Assembly: GCA_019419545.1 (NCBI GenBank)
Contig: DXZT01000046.1
Span: forward strand, 1-47,453
DNA length: 47,453 nucleotides
Direction: 5' to 3'
DNA from: Collinsella sp.
GTDB taxonomy: Bacteria; Actinomycetota; Coriobacteriia; Coriobacteriales; Coriobacteriaceae
Part shown: positions 37,984 through 45,183 of the stretch, piece by piece
Position numbering within the stretch: position 1 is the stretch's first letter
Layout of the letters: every line of letters begins with the position of its first letter
The notes under the pieces: model-generated
Databases searched by the model: none
Seen by the model: the letters and a program-made list of their open reading frames with translations, nothing else
What the model was told of the DNA's origin: nothing
Program-made: the position numbers and the translations under genes

Positions 37984-40164
37984 GGACCAGAGGAAGTCAC
38001 TGCGGGTGACGGTGGCGCCGATGGCGAAGGGCATGCAGGCGATGACCGGATACAGGTAGCGCATGTAGGTCGAGCCGTTGCACGGACCAATCAGGCACAC
38101 GGCGAGCACGCCCAACAGCGGCACCCAGATCGCCAGCGCACGCCATGAATGACGACGCAGCAGGTAGACCACCACGGCGATCATAATCCACACATAGGTG
38201 GCCGAGCTCATGGTGAGCGAAATAAACGGGATGCGCTGCACCGCCACACGGTACAGATTGATCAGGTGGTCGCACCAGCGCACCACGTTGCTGTCAACCG
38301 GATGGAAGTCGAAGTACTTGAGGTTGTCGGGACGCGCCATGATCTCGGCACTACGCGCCGTGCTGTAGACCCAGGCATCGCGCGCGCTCGGATAAAAGTA
38401 GCCGTAATAGTTATTGATGAGCGCCGAGATATAGCACTCGGGATCCTTTTTGAACATCTGCGCCCAGACCTCAAAATAGGCCTTGATGTCCTCCTGCGAG
38501 GCGTACTCGTTAAAGCAGTTCTTGACGGCATCCGACTTATCCGGGTTGTAACGGCGGCCCAGATTCTCGTACTTGAGCACCCGGTCGATCACGGCGCGCT
38601 CCTCGTCGGTCACCAAACCGTCGCAAGGAGCCTCCACGATGGTGCCGTCCTCCTTTACCGTGGGGTTGACGCCCGAGTTGAGGCCGTCGTGCTTTTGGAC
38701 GAAACGAGCCGTCTGTTGGAACGGAATCGAGAGGATTTCGCGCTTGGAACCAGGCGTGATGTCGTGCGCCGGCATAAAGACCTTGGTGAAGTACATATTA
38801 GAGGCAAGGCAGAGTGCGAGCACCGCGAGGACGCCAACCCAGCGGAAGCGCGGCGTGGCGCATGAGACCGCGGTGCCCGTCTGCTTAGCCGCACGACGGG
38901 CGACATGTACATCCCATGCGCAAAACGCCGCCGCAATCACGCAGGCCGCCAACGGAAAGACCAGACCGCCATTGCGCAAAAACGTGGAACCCATGGCAGC
39001 CAGCGCAAGCAACAGCCAGTCGTGGCGCGCAAAGAGCACGGGCCTCTGTTCGCCCGCACGCTCGGCATTGGCATCACGACGGGGCAAGCCACATGCCACG
39101 AGCTTGACGGTCTGTACCAGCAGCACCAAAAACGCGTCGGCAAAGAGCACGTCTTTGGTGAGCAGGGCCGCGTAGTTAGAGAACATCGGCATAAACGCAA
39201 AGAACAGCAGGATCGTACCGCGAACCGGCAGGCTCACGCCCAGTTTGCGCAGCGACGAAATGGAATAGGCCATGCAGGCAGCCGTGATGACAAATTGAGC
39301 GCAGGTATAGATGATGAGGCCCGCGTTAGCGCTGTTGAACAGCGAAAGCCCCAGTTGAACGCACGAGCCGATAATGGCCGTGTGCACTACGGGATGGTGC
39401 CCGTTGAGCAGCACGTTGGGGTTGAGCAGGCGCAGGTAGTCGCTCGTGCCATTGGGATAGTTGAACCACTGGCGAATCTGCGCACCCGTATCTCCCATAA
39501 AAAGGCCGGGCAGCGAAGCGATGAGCGTGGGCGCCCAGGCGATCATAAGCACCAGGAAGGGCCCGGCAAAGGGATGGACCGAGAGCACGGCGTGAGCCAC
39601 ACGCCATACGCGGCCAAAGTGCGCTTCGGAAAACGGAATGCGCCGAGAGCTCAGCCAATCCAGGCACTCAAAAGCCAGATAGAAGGCCACGATCGCTAGG
39701 AGCATCCAGCCCGCGCCGCCAATCCAGGCGCAGATGATGCGGGCCTTGTCGCCAAGAACAATCTCGGCCGAGTCGATAAGGTCGTAGCTGCGGCCGAACA
39801 CCATGCAGATGGCGAAAAACAGCGACGGCAGAATAATCGATGGGCGCCAGGTGTCGCCACGGCCAAAGAACACGTAGCGAAACGGCAGCGTGAGCAGGCA
39901 GGCAAGCGCAAGCAGCATGACCGCGTCGGTATGGCCGGCAAACGAGAGGAGCACCTCGTAGCACACGTACAGCATGCCCGAGGCTTTGGGGTCAATCGCC
40001 AAGACTGCGTTGCTCGACACCGGGGCGGGATCGATGGAAAACGCCGTGGTCGCCAACAGCGCGAGCAGAAATGCGATGAGCGTCTGCTTGGCGGGGTAGC
40101 GCTTAAACCAGACGATGCGGGCAGCGTCGCGCGCAGCCGTTGTGGAGAGATCGGAATCCTTCAC
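37981..40164 (-). CDS. Large multi-pass membrane protein (DUF6020-like)
   Basis: It is 727 residues with about 13 membrane helices (e.g. TLIAFLLALLATTAFS, VMLLALACLLTLPFRYVFF, GGAGWMLLAIVAFYLAFE, FLVLMIAWAPTLIASLPGLFM, TILLFFAFMPMFSNYAALL, GVLAVLALCLASNMYF, WVPLLGVLAVCLIG). The segment LFMGDTGAQIRQWFNYP followed by LLNGHHPVVHTAII resembles DUF6020 and GT-C-type integral membrane glycosyltransferases, with a large extracellular loop (~residues 465-600). This suggests lipid-linked sugar transfer, but it is not proven. The gene starts ATG with a modest site, and its stop begins a hairpin repeat. Confidence 0.8.
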   Translation of the reverse strand: MKDSDLSTTAARDAARIVWFKRYPAKQTLIAFLLALLATTAFSIDPAPVSSNAVLAIDPKASGMLYVCYEVLLSFAGHTDAVMLLALACLLTLPFRYVFFGRGDTWRPSIILPSLFFAICMVFGRSYDLIDSAEIVLGDKARIICAWIGGAGWMLLAIVAFYLAFECLDWLSSRRIPFSEAHFGRVWRVAHAVLSVHPFAGPFLVLMIAWAPTLIASLPGLFMGDTGAQIRQWFNYPNGTSDYLRLLNPNVLLNGHHPVVHTAIIGSCVQLGLSLFNSANAGLIIYTCAQFVITAACMAYSISSLRKLGVSLPVRGTILLFFAFMPMFSNYAALLTKDVLFADAFLVLLVQTVKLVACGLPRRDANAERAGEQRPVLFARHDWLLLALAAMGSTFLRNGGLVFPLAACVIAAAFCAWDVHVARRAAKQTGTAVSCATPRFRWVGVLAVLALCLASNMYFTKVFMPAHDITPGSKREILSIPFQQTARFVQKHDGLNSGVNPTVKEDGTIVEAPCDGLVTDEERAVIDRVLKYENLGRRYNPDKSDAVKNCFNEYASQEDIKAYFEVWAQMFKKDPECYISALINNYYGYFYPSARDAWVYSTARSAEIMARPDNLKYFDFHPVDSNVVRWCDHLINLYRVAVQRIPFISLTMSSATYVWIMIAVVVYLLRRHSWRALAIWVPLLGVLAVCLIGPCNGSTYMRYLYPVIACMPFAIGATVTRSDFLWS

Positions 40165-40203
40165 AGTCCGAAAGCCTTTCTAGAAACCTATCAAACTCAG
40201 CAA

Positions 40204-40243
40204 AACCACCACAAAGGTGCCTGTGTCCCCTTTGTGGTGGTTA
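40204..40243 (-). repeat. Post-stop hairpin repeat, copy C (end of lgt)
   Basis: AACCACCACAAAGG (40204-40217) and CCTTTGTGGTGGTT (40229-40242) form a perfect 14-bp stem. On the minus strand it starts at the lgt TAA and reads GGGGACACAGG through stem and loop, ending in TTTTG. Confidence 0.8.
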
Positions 40244-41062
40244 GGCGTCGAGGTAGATGCGCTGGGGACGGTTGCGGTGTCGCGCGAAGATGATGAGCGC
40301 CAGGCCGGCGATCACGAGCGGAAGACTCAGCAGCTGCCCCATCGTGATGACGCCGCCCAGCAGATAGCCAAGCTGGGCGTCGGGCACGCGCACGAACTCG
40401 ACGAGGAAGCGGACGATGCCGTATCCCATCACGAACACGCCCATAAACGTACCCTGAGGCAGCAGCGGCTTTTTGCGGCTGAGCACCTGCAGAATGCAAA
40501 AGAGCACGATGCCCTCAAGAAATGCCTCGTAGAGCTGGGAGGGGTGACGCGGCATATCGCCCGCAGTCCCGCCAAAGACCACACCCCAGGGCAGATCGGT
40601 CGGCTTGCCCCACAGCTCACCGTTGACAAAGTTGGCACAACGGCCCAGGCACAAGGCCAGCGGCGCGCCGATGACGGCAAGGTCTGCCAAAGTCCATGCG
40701 TCGAGCTTATACATGCGGCACACGATGATGCCGCCGATAATACCGCCCACCAAACCGCCATGGAAGCTCATGCCGCCCTCGTTGGTGGCAAAGATCTCGA
40801 GCGGGTGCGCCCAGTAGTAGCCATCACCGTAAAAGACGACGTAGAACAGGCGCGCACCGATAATGAGGCCAAAGACCACGCCGACCACGACACTCGTCAG
40901 GTCGTCAATCGTGATGTTAAAGCCCCAGCGACGCTGCGTGCGGTACATGACGACCGCCGTGAGCAGGGCGCCGACCACATAGGCCAGACCATACCAGTAA
41001 ATCGTGATGGGCCCCGCCGAAATCGCGACGGGATCAAGCATATGGTAGAAGTCGTTGAGCAT
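40241..41062 (-). CDS. lgt: Prolipoprotein diacylglyceryl transferase
   Basis: Transfers diacylglycerol from phosphatidylglycerol to the lipobox cysteine of prelipoproteins, at the membrane. It is 273 residues with seven membrane segments. Signatures: YWYGLAYVVGALL (periplasmic start), GGMSFHGGLVGGIIGG, and the Lgt motif GRCANFVNGELWG (residues ~141-153), then PRHPSQLYEA. GAGGG lies before the ATG. It is followed downstream by the DUF6020-like gene. Confidence 0.97.
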   Translation of the reverse strand: MLNDFYHMLDPVAISAGPITIYWYGLAYVVGALLTAVVMYRTQRRWGFNITIDDLTSVVVGVVFGLIIGARLFYVVFYGDGYYWAHPLEIFATNEGGMSFHGGLVGGIIGGIIVCRMYKLDAWTLADLAVIGAPLALCLGRCANFVNGELWGKPTDLPWGVVFGGTAGDMPRHPSQLYEAFLEGIVLFCILQVLSRKKPLLPQGTFMGVFVMGYGIVRFLVEFVRVPDAQLGYLLGGVITMGQLLSLPLVIAGLALIIFARHRNRPQRIYLDA

Positions 41063-41086
41063 GTCGACCCTCCTACTCCCTACATA

Positions 41087-41129
41087 CCAAATGCGGCCGC
41101 GGGCCTTGCGCTCGCAGCCGCATATTTGG
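41087..41129 (-). terminator. Hairpin after the Nfu-type gene
   Basis: CCAAATGCGGC (41087-41097) pairs with GCCGCATATTTGG (41117-41129) with a small bulge. The T content after the stem is low (TTTGGTATG). Confidence 0.5.
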
Positions 41130-41172
41130 GCGTAACGTCTATGCGGAGTATGCCGTCCGCAGCTTTCGCAGC

Positions 41173-41451
41173 TTAGAACGGCGCGTACTCGTCGTACAGG
41201 TCCTCGGCCTCGCCGGAGGCATTGACCTGCTCAACTCGTGTAACGCCGGGCACATGCTCCTTCAGGATGCGCTCAATACCCATGGACAGGGTCAGCGAGC
41301 TCATGGGGCAGCCGGCGCAAGCGCCCTGCAGCTCCAGTTTGACGACGCCCTCGTCGTCAACGCCCACATACTCCATATCGCCGCCGTCGGCCTGCAGGTT
41401 GGGGCGAATCTCTTCAAGAACCTTCTTAAGCAGCTCTTCGTTAACAGCCAC
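41173..41451 (-). CDS. Nfu-type Fe-S cluster carrier (NifU C-terminal domain)
   Basis: It is 92 residues, a single NifU C-terminal domain: LLKKVLEEIRPNLQADGGDMEYVGVD, the CxxC cluster-binding motif in GACAGCPMSSLTL, and GIERILKEHVPGVTRVEQV. It carries or delivers a [4Fe-4S] cluster to client enzymes. It stands alone with a hairpin behind it; no suf or isc genes are nearby. Confidence 0.93.
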   Translation of the reverse strand: MAVNEELLKKVLEEIRPNLQADGGDMEYVGVDDEGVVKLELQGACAGCPMSSLTLSMGIERILKEHVPGVTRVEQVNASGEAEDLYDEYAPF

Positions 41452-41563
41452 AGGGGCTCCTTTCTCACAATTACGCGGGCGCGCCCGCGGACAGAAGCTA
41501 TGTTACTACAGCCGTGTACCCGCTCACGAGCCGTCCATGCGCGCAGACGCGACTTTCACGAGT

Positions 41564-41590
41564 AGTCAATTTGGGACGGGTCTCTTTTGG
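41564..41590. repeat. Repeat-like word cluster upstream of the Nfu-type gene
   Basis: Contains AGTCAATTTGGGACGGG then TCTCTTTTGG; CAAATTGACTAC and CCGTCCC on the minus strand resemble the segment at 19968-19998. No clean stem. Confidence 0.35.
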
Positions 41591-41623
41591 CTGCCTTTTG
41601 TTGCCAGCTGGCGTTGCCACGCG

Positions 41624-42148
41624 CTACTGCTGAGCCTGCCCCTCGGTGCCGATGTGAACATCGACGATAACCTGGCGGTAGCTAATGCCGCAGGAGTCGA
41701 GGATGCGGCGGCTGATGCGTCCGTCATCGGTGTCGGCGTACTTGTTGTCCAGGTAGACAACCTCGCCCACGCCCACCTGCGCCAAAATCTTGGCGCAGTC
41801 GTGGCACGGGAACAGCGTGACGTAGACCGTGGAACCCTCAAGATCTTTGAGCGAGCCACGGTAGTTGAGCACGGCGTTTGCCTCGGCATGCACCACGTAG
41901 TTGTGCTTGTCCTGCAACGGGTCGTCGCTCGTGCCCCACGGGAAAAAGTCGTCGTTGAGCGCCGAGGGCGTACCGTTGTAGCCCACCGAAAGGATGCGGT
42001 GGTTGGTGCTGGCGATGCACGCGCCCACCTGCGTGTTGGGGTCCTTACTGCGGCGCTGCGCGGCGATGGCCACGCTCATAAAGAACTCGTCCCAGCTAAT
42101 GACGTCCAGGCGCTTGCCTGACGAAGTTTGATGAAGATCGTCCGACAT
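41624..42148 (-). CDS. dCMP deaminase (ComEB-type)
   Basis: Deaminates dCMP to dUMP for thymidylate synthesis. It is 174 residues from MSDDLHQTS; GGAGGTGT precedes this ATG, and an in-frame ATG 12 codons upstream is not supported. Zinc ligands: HAEANAVLN (His and catalytic Glu) and PCHDCAK. The substrate region SVGYNGTPSALND and the allosteric-type dCTP region are family-like. TACAAT at 42183-42188 may be its -10. Confidence 0.93.
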   Translation of the reverse strand: MSDDLHQTSSGKRLDVISWDEFFMSVAIAAQRRSKDPNTQVGACIASTNHRILSVGYNGTPSALNDDFFPWGTSDDPLQDKHNYVVHAEANAVLNYRGSLKDLEGSTVYVTLFPCHDCAKILAQVGVGEVVYLDNKYADTDDGRISRRILDSCGISYRQVIVDVHIGTEGQAQQ

Positions 42149-42198
42149 GGCAGACACCTCCGTAATCGCAATAATTTGACCCATTGTAGCAGGTGAAA

Positions 42199-42222
42199 GG
42201 TGGGGCTGTTTCCTCTCCCACC
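42199..42222 (-). terminator. Weak hairpin after coaX
   Basis: GGTGGG and CCCACC with a 12-nt loop, then TTTCACC on the minus strand. It lies 14 nt beyond the coaX stop. Confidence 0.45.
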
Positions 42223-42235
42223 GATGTCCTCGGCT

Positions 42236-43087
42236 TTATGCGCGACGAGGCTTTTGATTGATGCGGTAGAGCTCGGCGAGACCCCGCAGCGTCAGCGCGT
42301 CATCGACCGTCAGGCTATGGCCGACCAGCGCCGCAAGTGCCTCGGCATCGTCGCCGGTAATGACGATGGGTACATTGCCCTCCCCCGCGGCCTTGGTCGC
42401 GCGCATCTCGGCAAGCACCATGTCGAGCATGCCGTCGATGCGTGCCACCTCGCCCAGAACCACGCCCGAACGCATGGCCTCGCGCGTGTTGCGGCCGATT
42501 ACATGTGTGGGTGCCGAGGGCTCGACCTGCGGCAGGCGTGCCGCAGCAGCCGAGAGCGAGCGGGCGCCGAGCGCCAGACCCGGCGCGATGACGCCGCCGA
42601 CAAAGGTACCGCGCGCATCGATGACCTCAATATTGGTCGTAGTGCCCAGGTCGATCACGATGCACGGAGAGCCGTAGACGGCACGGGCCGCCACGGCGTC
42701 GGCGATGCGGTCGGGGCCGATCTCGGCCGGATCGTCGTAGTGTACGGGCATGCCGGTCTTGAGGCCCGGCCCCACGGTGAGCACGCGTCCCGTGCAGGTG
42801 CGGGAAAGCGCCGCCTTCCACGGGCGCTCGAGCGCCGGCACTACGCAGCTCAGCACTGCGGCTGCGGGAACGAGCACACCCGGCATGCCCGCATCGGCTG
42901 ACAGCGCGCCCATGACCTGCGTGAGCCTCATGCTCACCTCGTCTGCTGTGATGCTCGACGGCGTGGTGATCTCGCACGTCGCAAGCGGACATTCCTGCGC
43001 CGCGGCCGAATCCTCTGCAAACAGGCCAAAGCGAATGAACGTATTGCCCACGTCGACCGTCAATATATATGCGCACCCATTAAGCAT
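42236..43087 (-). CDS. coaX: Type III pantothenate kinase
   Basis: First step of coenzyme A synthesis; CoaX enzymes need a monovalent cation and are not inhibited by CoA. It is 283 residues from MLNGCAYIL, with AAGGAG at 9 nt before. Motifs: VDVGNTFIRFGLF (phosphate 1), VVPALE, GPDRIADAVAARAVYG, VIDLGTTTNIEVID (phosphate 2; usually DFGTATTFD), and GGVIAPGLALGARSL. An in-frame ATG 18 codons upstream has no site. It is divergent from the OPT transporter gene. Confidence 0.94.
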   Translation of the reverse strand: MLNGCAYILTVDVGNTFIRFGLFAEDSAAAQECPLATCEITTPSSITADEVSMRLTQVMGALSADAGMPGVLVPAAAVLSCVVPALERPWKAALSRTCTGRVLTVGPGLKTGMPVHYDDPAEIGPDRIADAVAARAVYGSPCIVIDLGTTTNIEVIDARGTFVGGVIAPGLALGARSLSAAAARLPQVEPSAPTHVIGRNTREAMRSGVVLGEVARIDGMLDMVLAEMRATKAAGEGNVPIVITGDDAEALAALVGHSLTVDDALTLRGLAELYRINQKPRRA

Positions 43088-43216
43088 CGTCGGCGCTCCT
43101 TTCGTCTGCCCAGCAGTATATCGCCTACCTAAACCAGTCATCCCAAAATGACTAGCTTGCGGCTATACTGGTGCGCGGTCGTGCGCGAGCTCACGCGGCG
43201 GCCCTTGGTAACCCGA

Positions 43217-43255
43217 CTTCCCGCGCCGTATCCGTAGCGGCGCTCCCGGGGGAAG
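43217..43255 (+). promoter_or_regulatory. Structured leader before the OPT transporter gene
   Basis: The inner stem GCGCCG/CGGCGC (9-nt loop) lies within the outer CTTCCC/GGGAAG, with an internal loop of six bases. It ends 24 nt before the ATG and ~10 nt before AAGGAG. It could be a cis-regulatory RNA; I do not match it to a known class. Confidence 0.45.
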
Positions 43256-43279
43256 CGGATATACGCAAAGGAGTTTTAT

Positions 43280-44983
43280 ATGAGCAATCCCTTGAACCGC
43301 GCTTCGATGCGCGGGCAACTCACGTTGCGCGGCGTCGTCATCGGCGTCCTTGGCTGCGTGATCATCACGGCAAGCTCGGCCTACACCGCCCTCAAGATGG
43401 GCGCACTCCCCTGGCCGATCGTCTTTGCTGCCGTCATCTCGCTGTTCTTCCTCAAACTCATGGGCAACGCCAGCCTCAACGAGGCAAACGTCACCCACAC
43501 CATCATGTCCGCGGGCGCCATGGTCGCCGGCGGCCTGGCGTTTACCATCCCGGGCGCCTGGATGCTGGGCTATGCCGACCAGATTAGCTGGCTCGATATG
43601 TTTATCGTGGCACTCGCCGGCACTATCCTGGGTCTGCTGGCCACGGCACTCATCCACCGCCACTTTATCGTAGACGCCGCGTTGGAGTTCCCCACCGGCA
43701 ACGCCGCAGCTCAGACCCTGCGCGCCACCGAGGCCGGCGGCAAGACCGGCAAGCAGCTCTTTGGCTCTATGGCCATCGCAGGCATCTACAGCGTGCTTCG
43801 CGACGCTCTGGGCGTGGTGCCCAGCATGCTATGCACGCTCAACATCCCCGGCGTGACCTTTGGCATCTACAACTCGCCCATGCTGCTCTCCGTCGGCTTC
43901 CTCGTGGGATTCGCCCCCGTCGCCTTCTGGTTTGCCGGTGCCCTGCTGGGCAACTTTGGCATCATCGTGGGCGGCACCGCTGCCGGTCTGTTCGACGTTG
44001 TGACTGCGCAGGGCATCGTCAAGTCCCTGGGCATGGGCCTCATGATGGGCTTTGGCGTCGCCGTCGTCCTCAAGGACATCCTGCCGCAGGTCGCCGGTAT
44101 CGTCCGCGGTCTTGCCGCCGACAGCTCCACCGACACCGACGATCAGTCGCTCATCTCGGGCTCCCTTAAGCTCGACGCTGGCATCATCGGCCTGGGCGCT
44201 GCCGCCATCGCCGTGATCATCGCCATCGTGCTCGACCTTGGCCCTGTTCCGGCCGTCATCGTCACGCTGTTCACCTTTGTCACCACCATCATGAGCGCAC
44301 AGAGCTGCGGCCAGACGGGCATCGACCCCATGGAGATCTTTGGCCTCATCGTCATGCTCATCGTGGCAGCCTTCGCACAGATCGCTCAGGTCAAGCTGTT
44401 CTTTATCGCCGGCATCGTAGCCGTGGCGTGCGGCCTTGCGGGCGACGTCATGAACGACTTTAAGGCCGGCGCCGTGCTGGGCACCAACCCGCGTGCGCAG
44501 TGGATCGGCCAAGCCATTGGCGGCATCGTGGGCGCCCTGGTCGCCGCAGCCGTCATGGTCGCGCTCGTCACCGCCTATGGCCCGGACGCCTTTGGTCCCG
44601 ACAAGAGCTTTGTTGCCGCGCAGGCAAGCGTCGTCGCCACCATGGTCTCGGGCATCCCGAGCGTGCCGTGGTTCGTTGGCGGCTTTATCGCCGGCATCGT
44701 CATGTACTGGCTCGGCATTCCGGCCATGATGATCGGCCTGGGCGTGTACCTGCCGTTCTACATGTCACTCACGGCATTCCTGGGCTCCTGCGTCAAACTC
44801 GCCTACGACAAGTGGTCCGCCCACCGCGACGCCACCGCTGGTCTTTCCGACGAGGAGAGGGCTGCCAAGGACGCCGCCTTTCAGGAGCAGGGCCTGGTTG
44901 TCGCCAGCGGCCTGCTGGGCGGCGAGTCCATCGTCGGCGTAATCCTGGCGTTTGTCTCCGTGGGCTTAAGCCTACTGGGCTAA
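43280..44983 (+). CDS. OPT-family oligopeptide transporter
   Basis: It is 567 residues with about 14 membrane segments. The N-terminal RGVVIGVLGCVIITASSAYTALKMGALPWPIVFAAVIS is the OPT-family opening, followed by EFPTGNAAAQTLRATEAGG, and the later block ARAQWIGQAIGGIVGAL with VSGIPSVPWFVGGFIAGIVMY. Family members import di- to oligopeptides or metal-chelator complexes, driven by protons; the substrate here is unknown. AAGGAG lies 7 nt before the ATG. It is transcribed away from coaX and ends at a strong terminator. Confidence 0.92.
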   Translation: MSNPLNRASMRGQLTLRGVVIGVLGCVIITASSAYTALKMGALPWPIVFAAVISLFFLKLMGNASLNEANVTHTIMSAGAMVAGGLAFTIPGAWMLGYADQISWLDMFIVALAGTILGLLATALIHRHFIVDAALEFPTGNAAAQTLRATEAGGKTGKQLFGSMAIAGIYSVLRDALGVVPSMLCTLNIPGVTFGIYNSPMLLSVGFLVGFAPVAFWFAGALLGNFGIIVGGTAAGLFDVVTAQGIVKSLGMGLMMGFGVAVVLKDILPQVAGIVRGLAADSSTDTDDQSLISGSLKLDAGIIGLGAAAIAVIIAIVLDLGPVPAVIVTLFTFVTTIMSAQSCGQTGIDPMEIFGLIVMLIVAAFAQIAQVKLFFIAGIVAVACGLAGDVMNDFKAGAVLGTNPRAQWIGQAIGGIVGALVAAAVMVALVTAYGPDAFGPDKSFVAAQASVVATMVSGIPSVPWFVGGFIAGIVMYWLGIPAMMIGLGVYLPFYMSLTAFLGSCVKLAYDKWSAHRDATAGLSDEERAAKDAAFQEQGLVVASGLLGGESIVGVILAFVSVGLSLLG

Positions 44984-45027
44984 GCTGAGCAGCTGCTCGA
45001 CAGCAACCATATTGTCTACGGCTTGCC

Positions 45028-45064
45028 CGGTCGGTAGCTTTCGCGGCTACCGACCGAGCTTTTT
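45028..45064 (+). terminator. Intrinsic terminator of the OPT transporter gene
   Basis: CGGTCGGTAGC pairs with GCTACCGACCG (11 bp, 7-nt loop), then AGCTTTTTG. It lies 44 nt after the stop. Confidence 0.9.
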
Positions 45065-45070
45065 GATACC

Positions 45071-45117
45071 AACGCAAAGAAAGGCCGGCACGCTGCGTTT
45101 AACAGCGCGCCGGCCTT
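45071..45117 (-). terminator. Intrinsic terminator of the surface-protein gene
   Basis: AAGGCCGGC and GCCGGCCTT with an inner CGCTG/CAGCG stem; on the minus strand it ends in TTTCTTTGC. Confidence 0.82.
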
Positions 45118-45183
45118 ATCGTTTGGCTATCGAGACGGTCCCGCTATGAATTGAAGTTCGTTGCAGAGCCGACGCTCGAAACG

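Noticed and set aside
43163..43663. 166-codon minus-strand frame opposite the OPT gene start
   Set aside because: Covers the structured leader and the OPT N-terminus in antisense; His/Asp/Glu-rich shadow.
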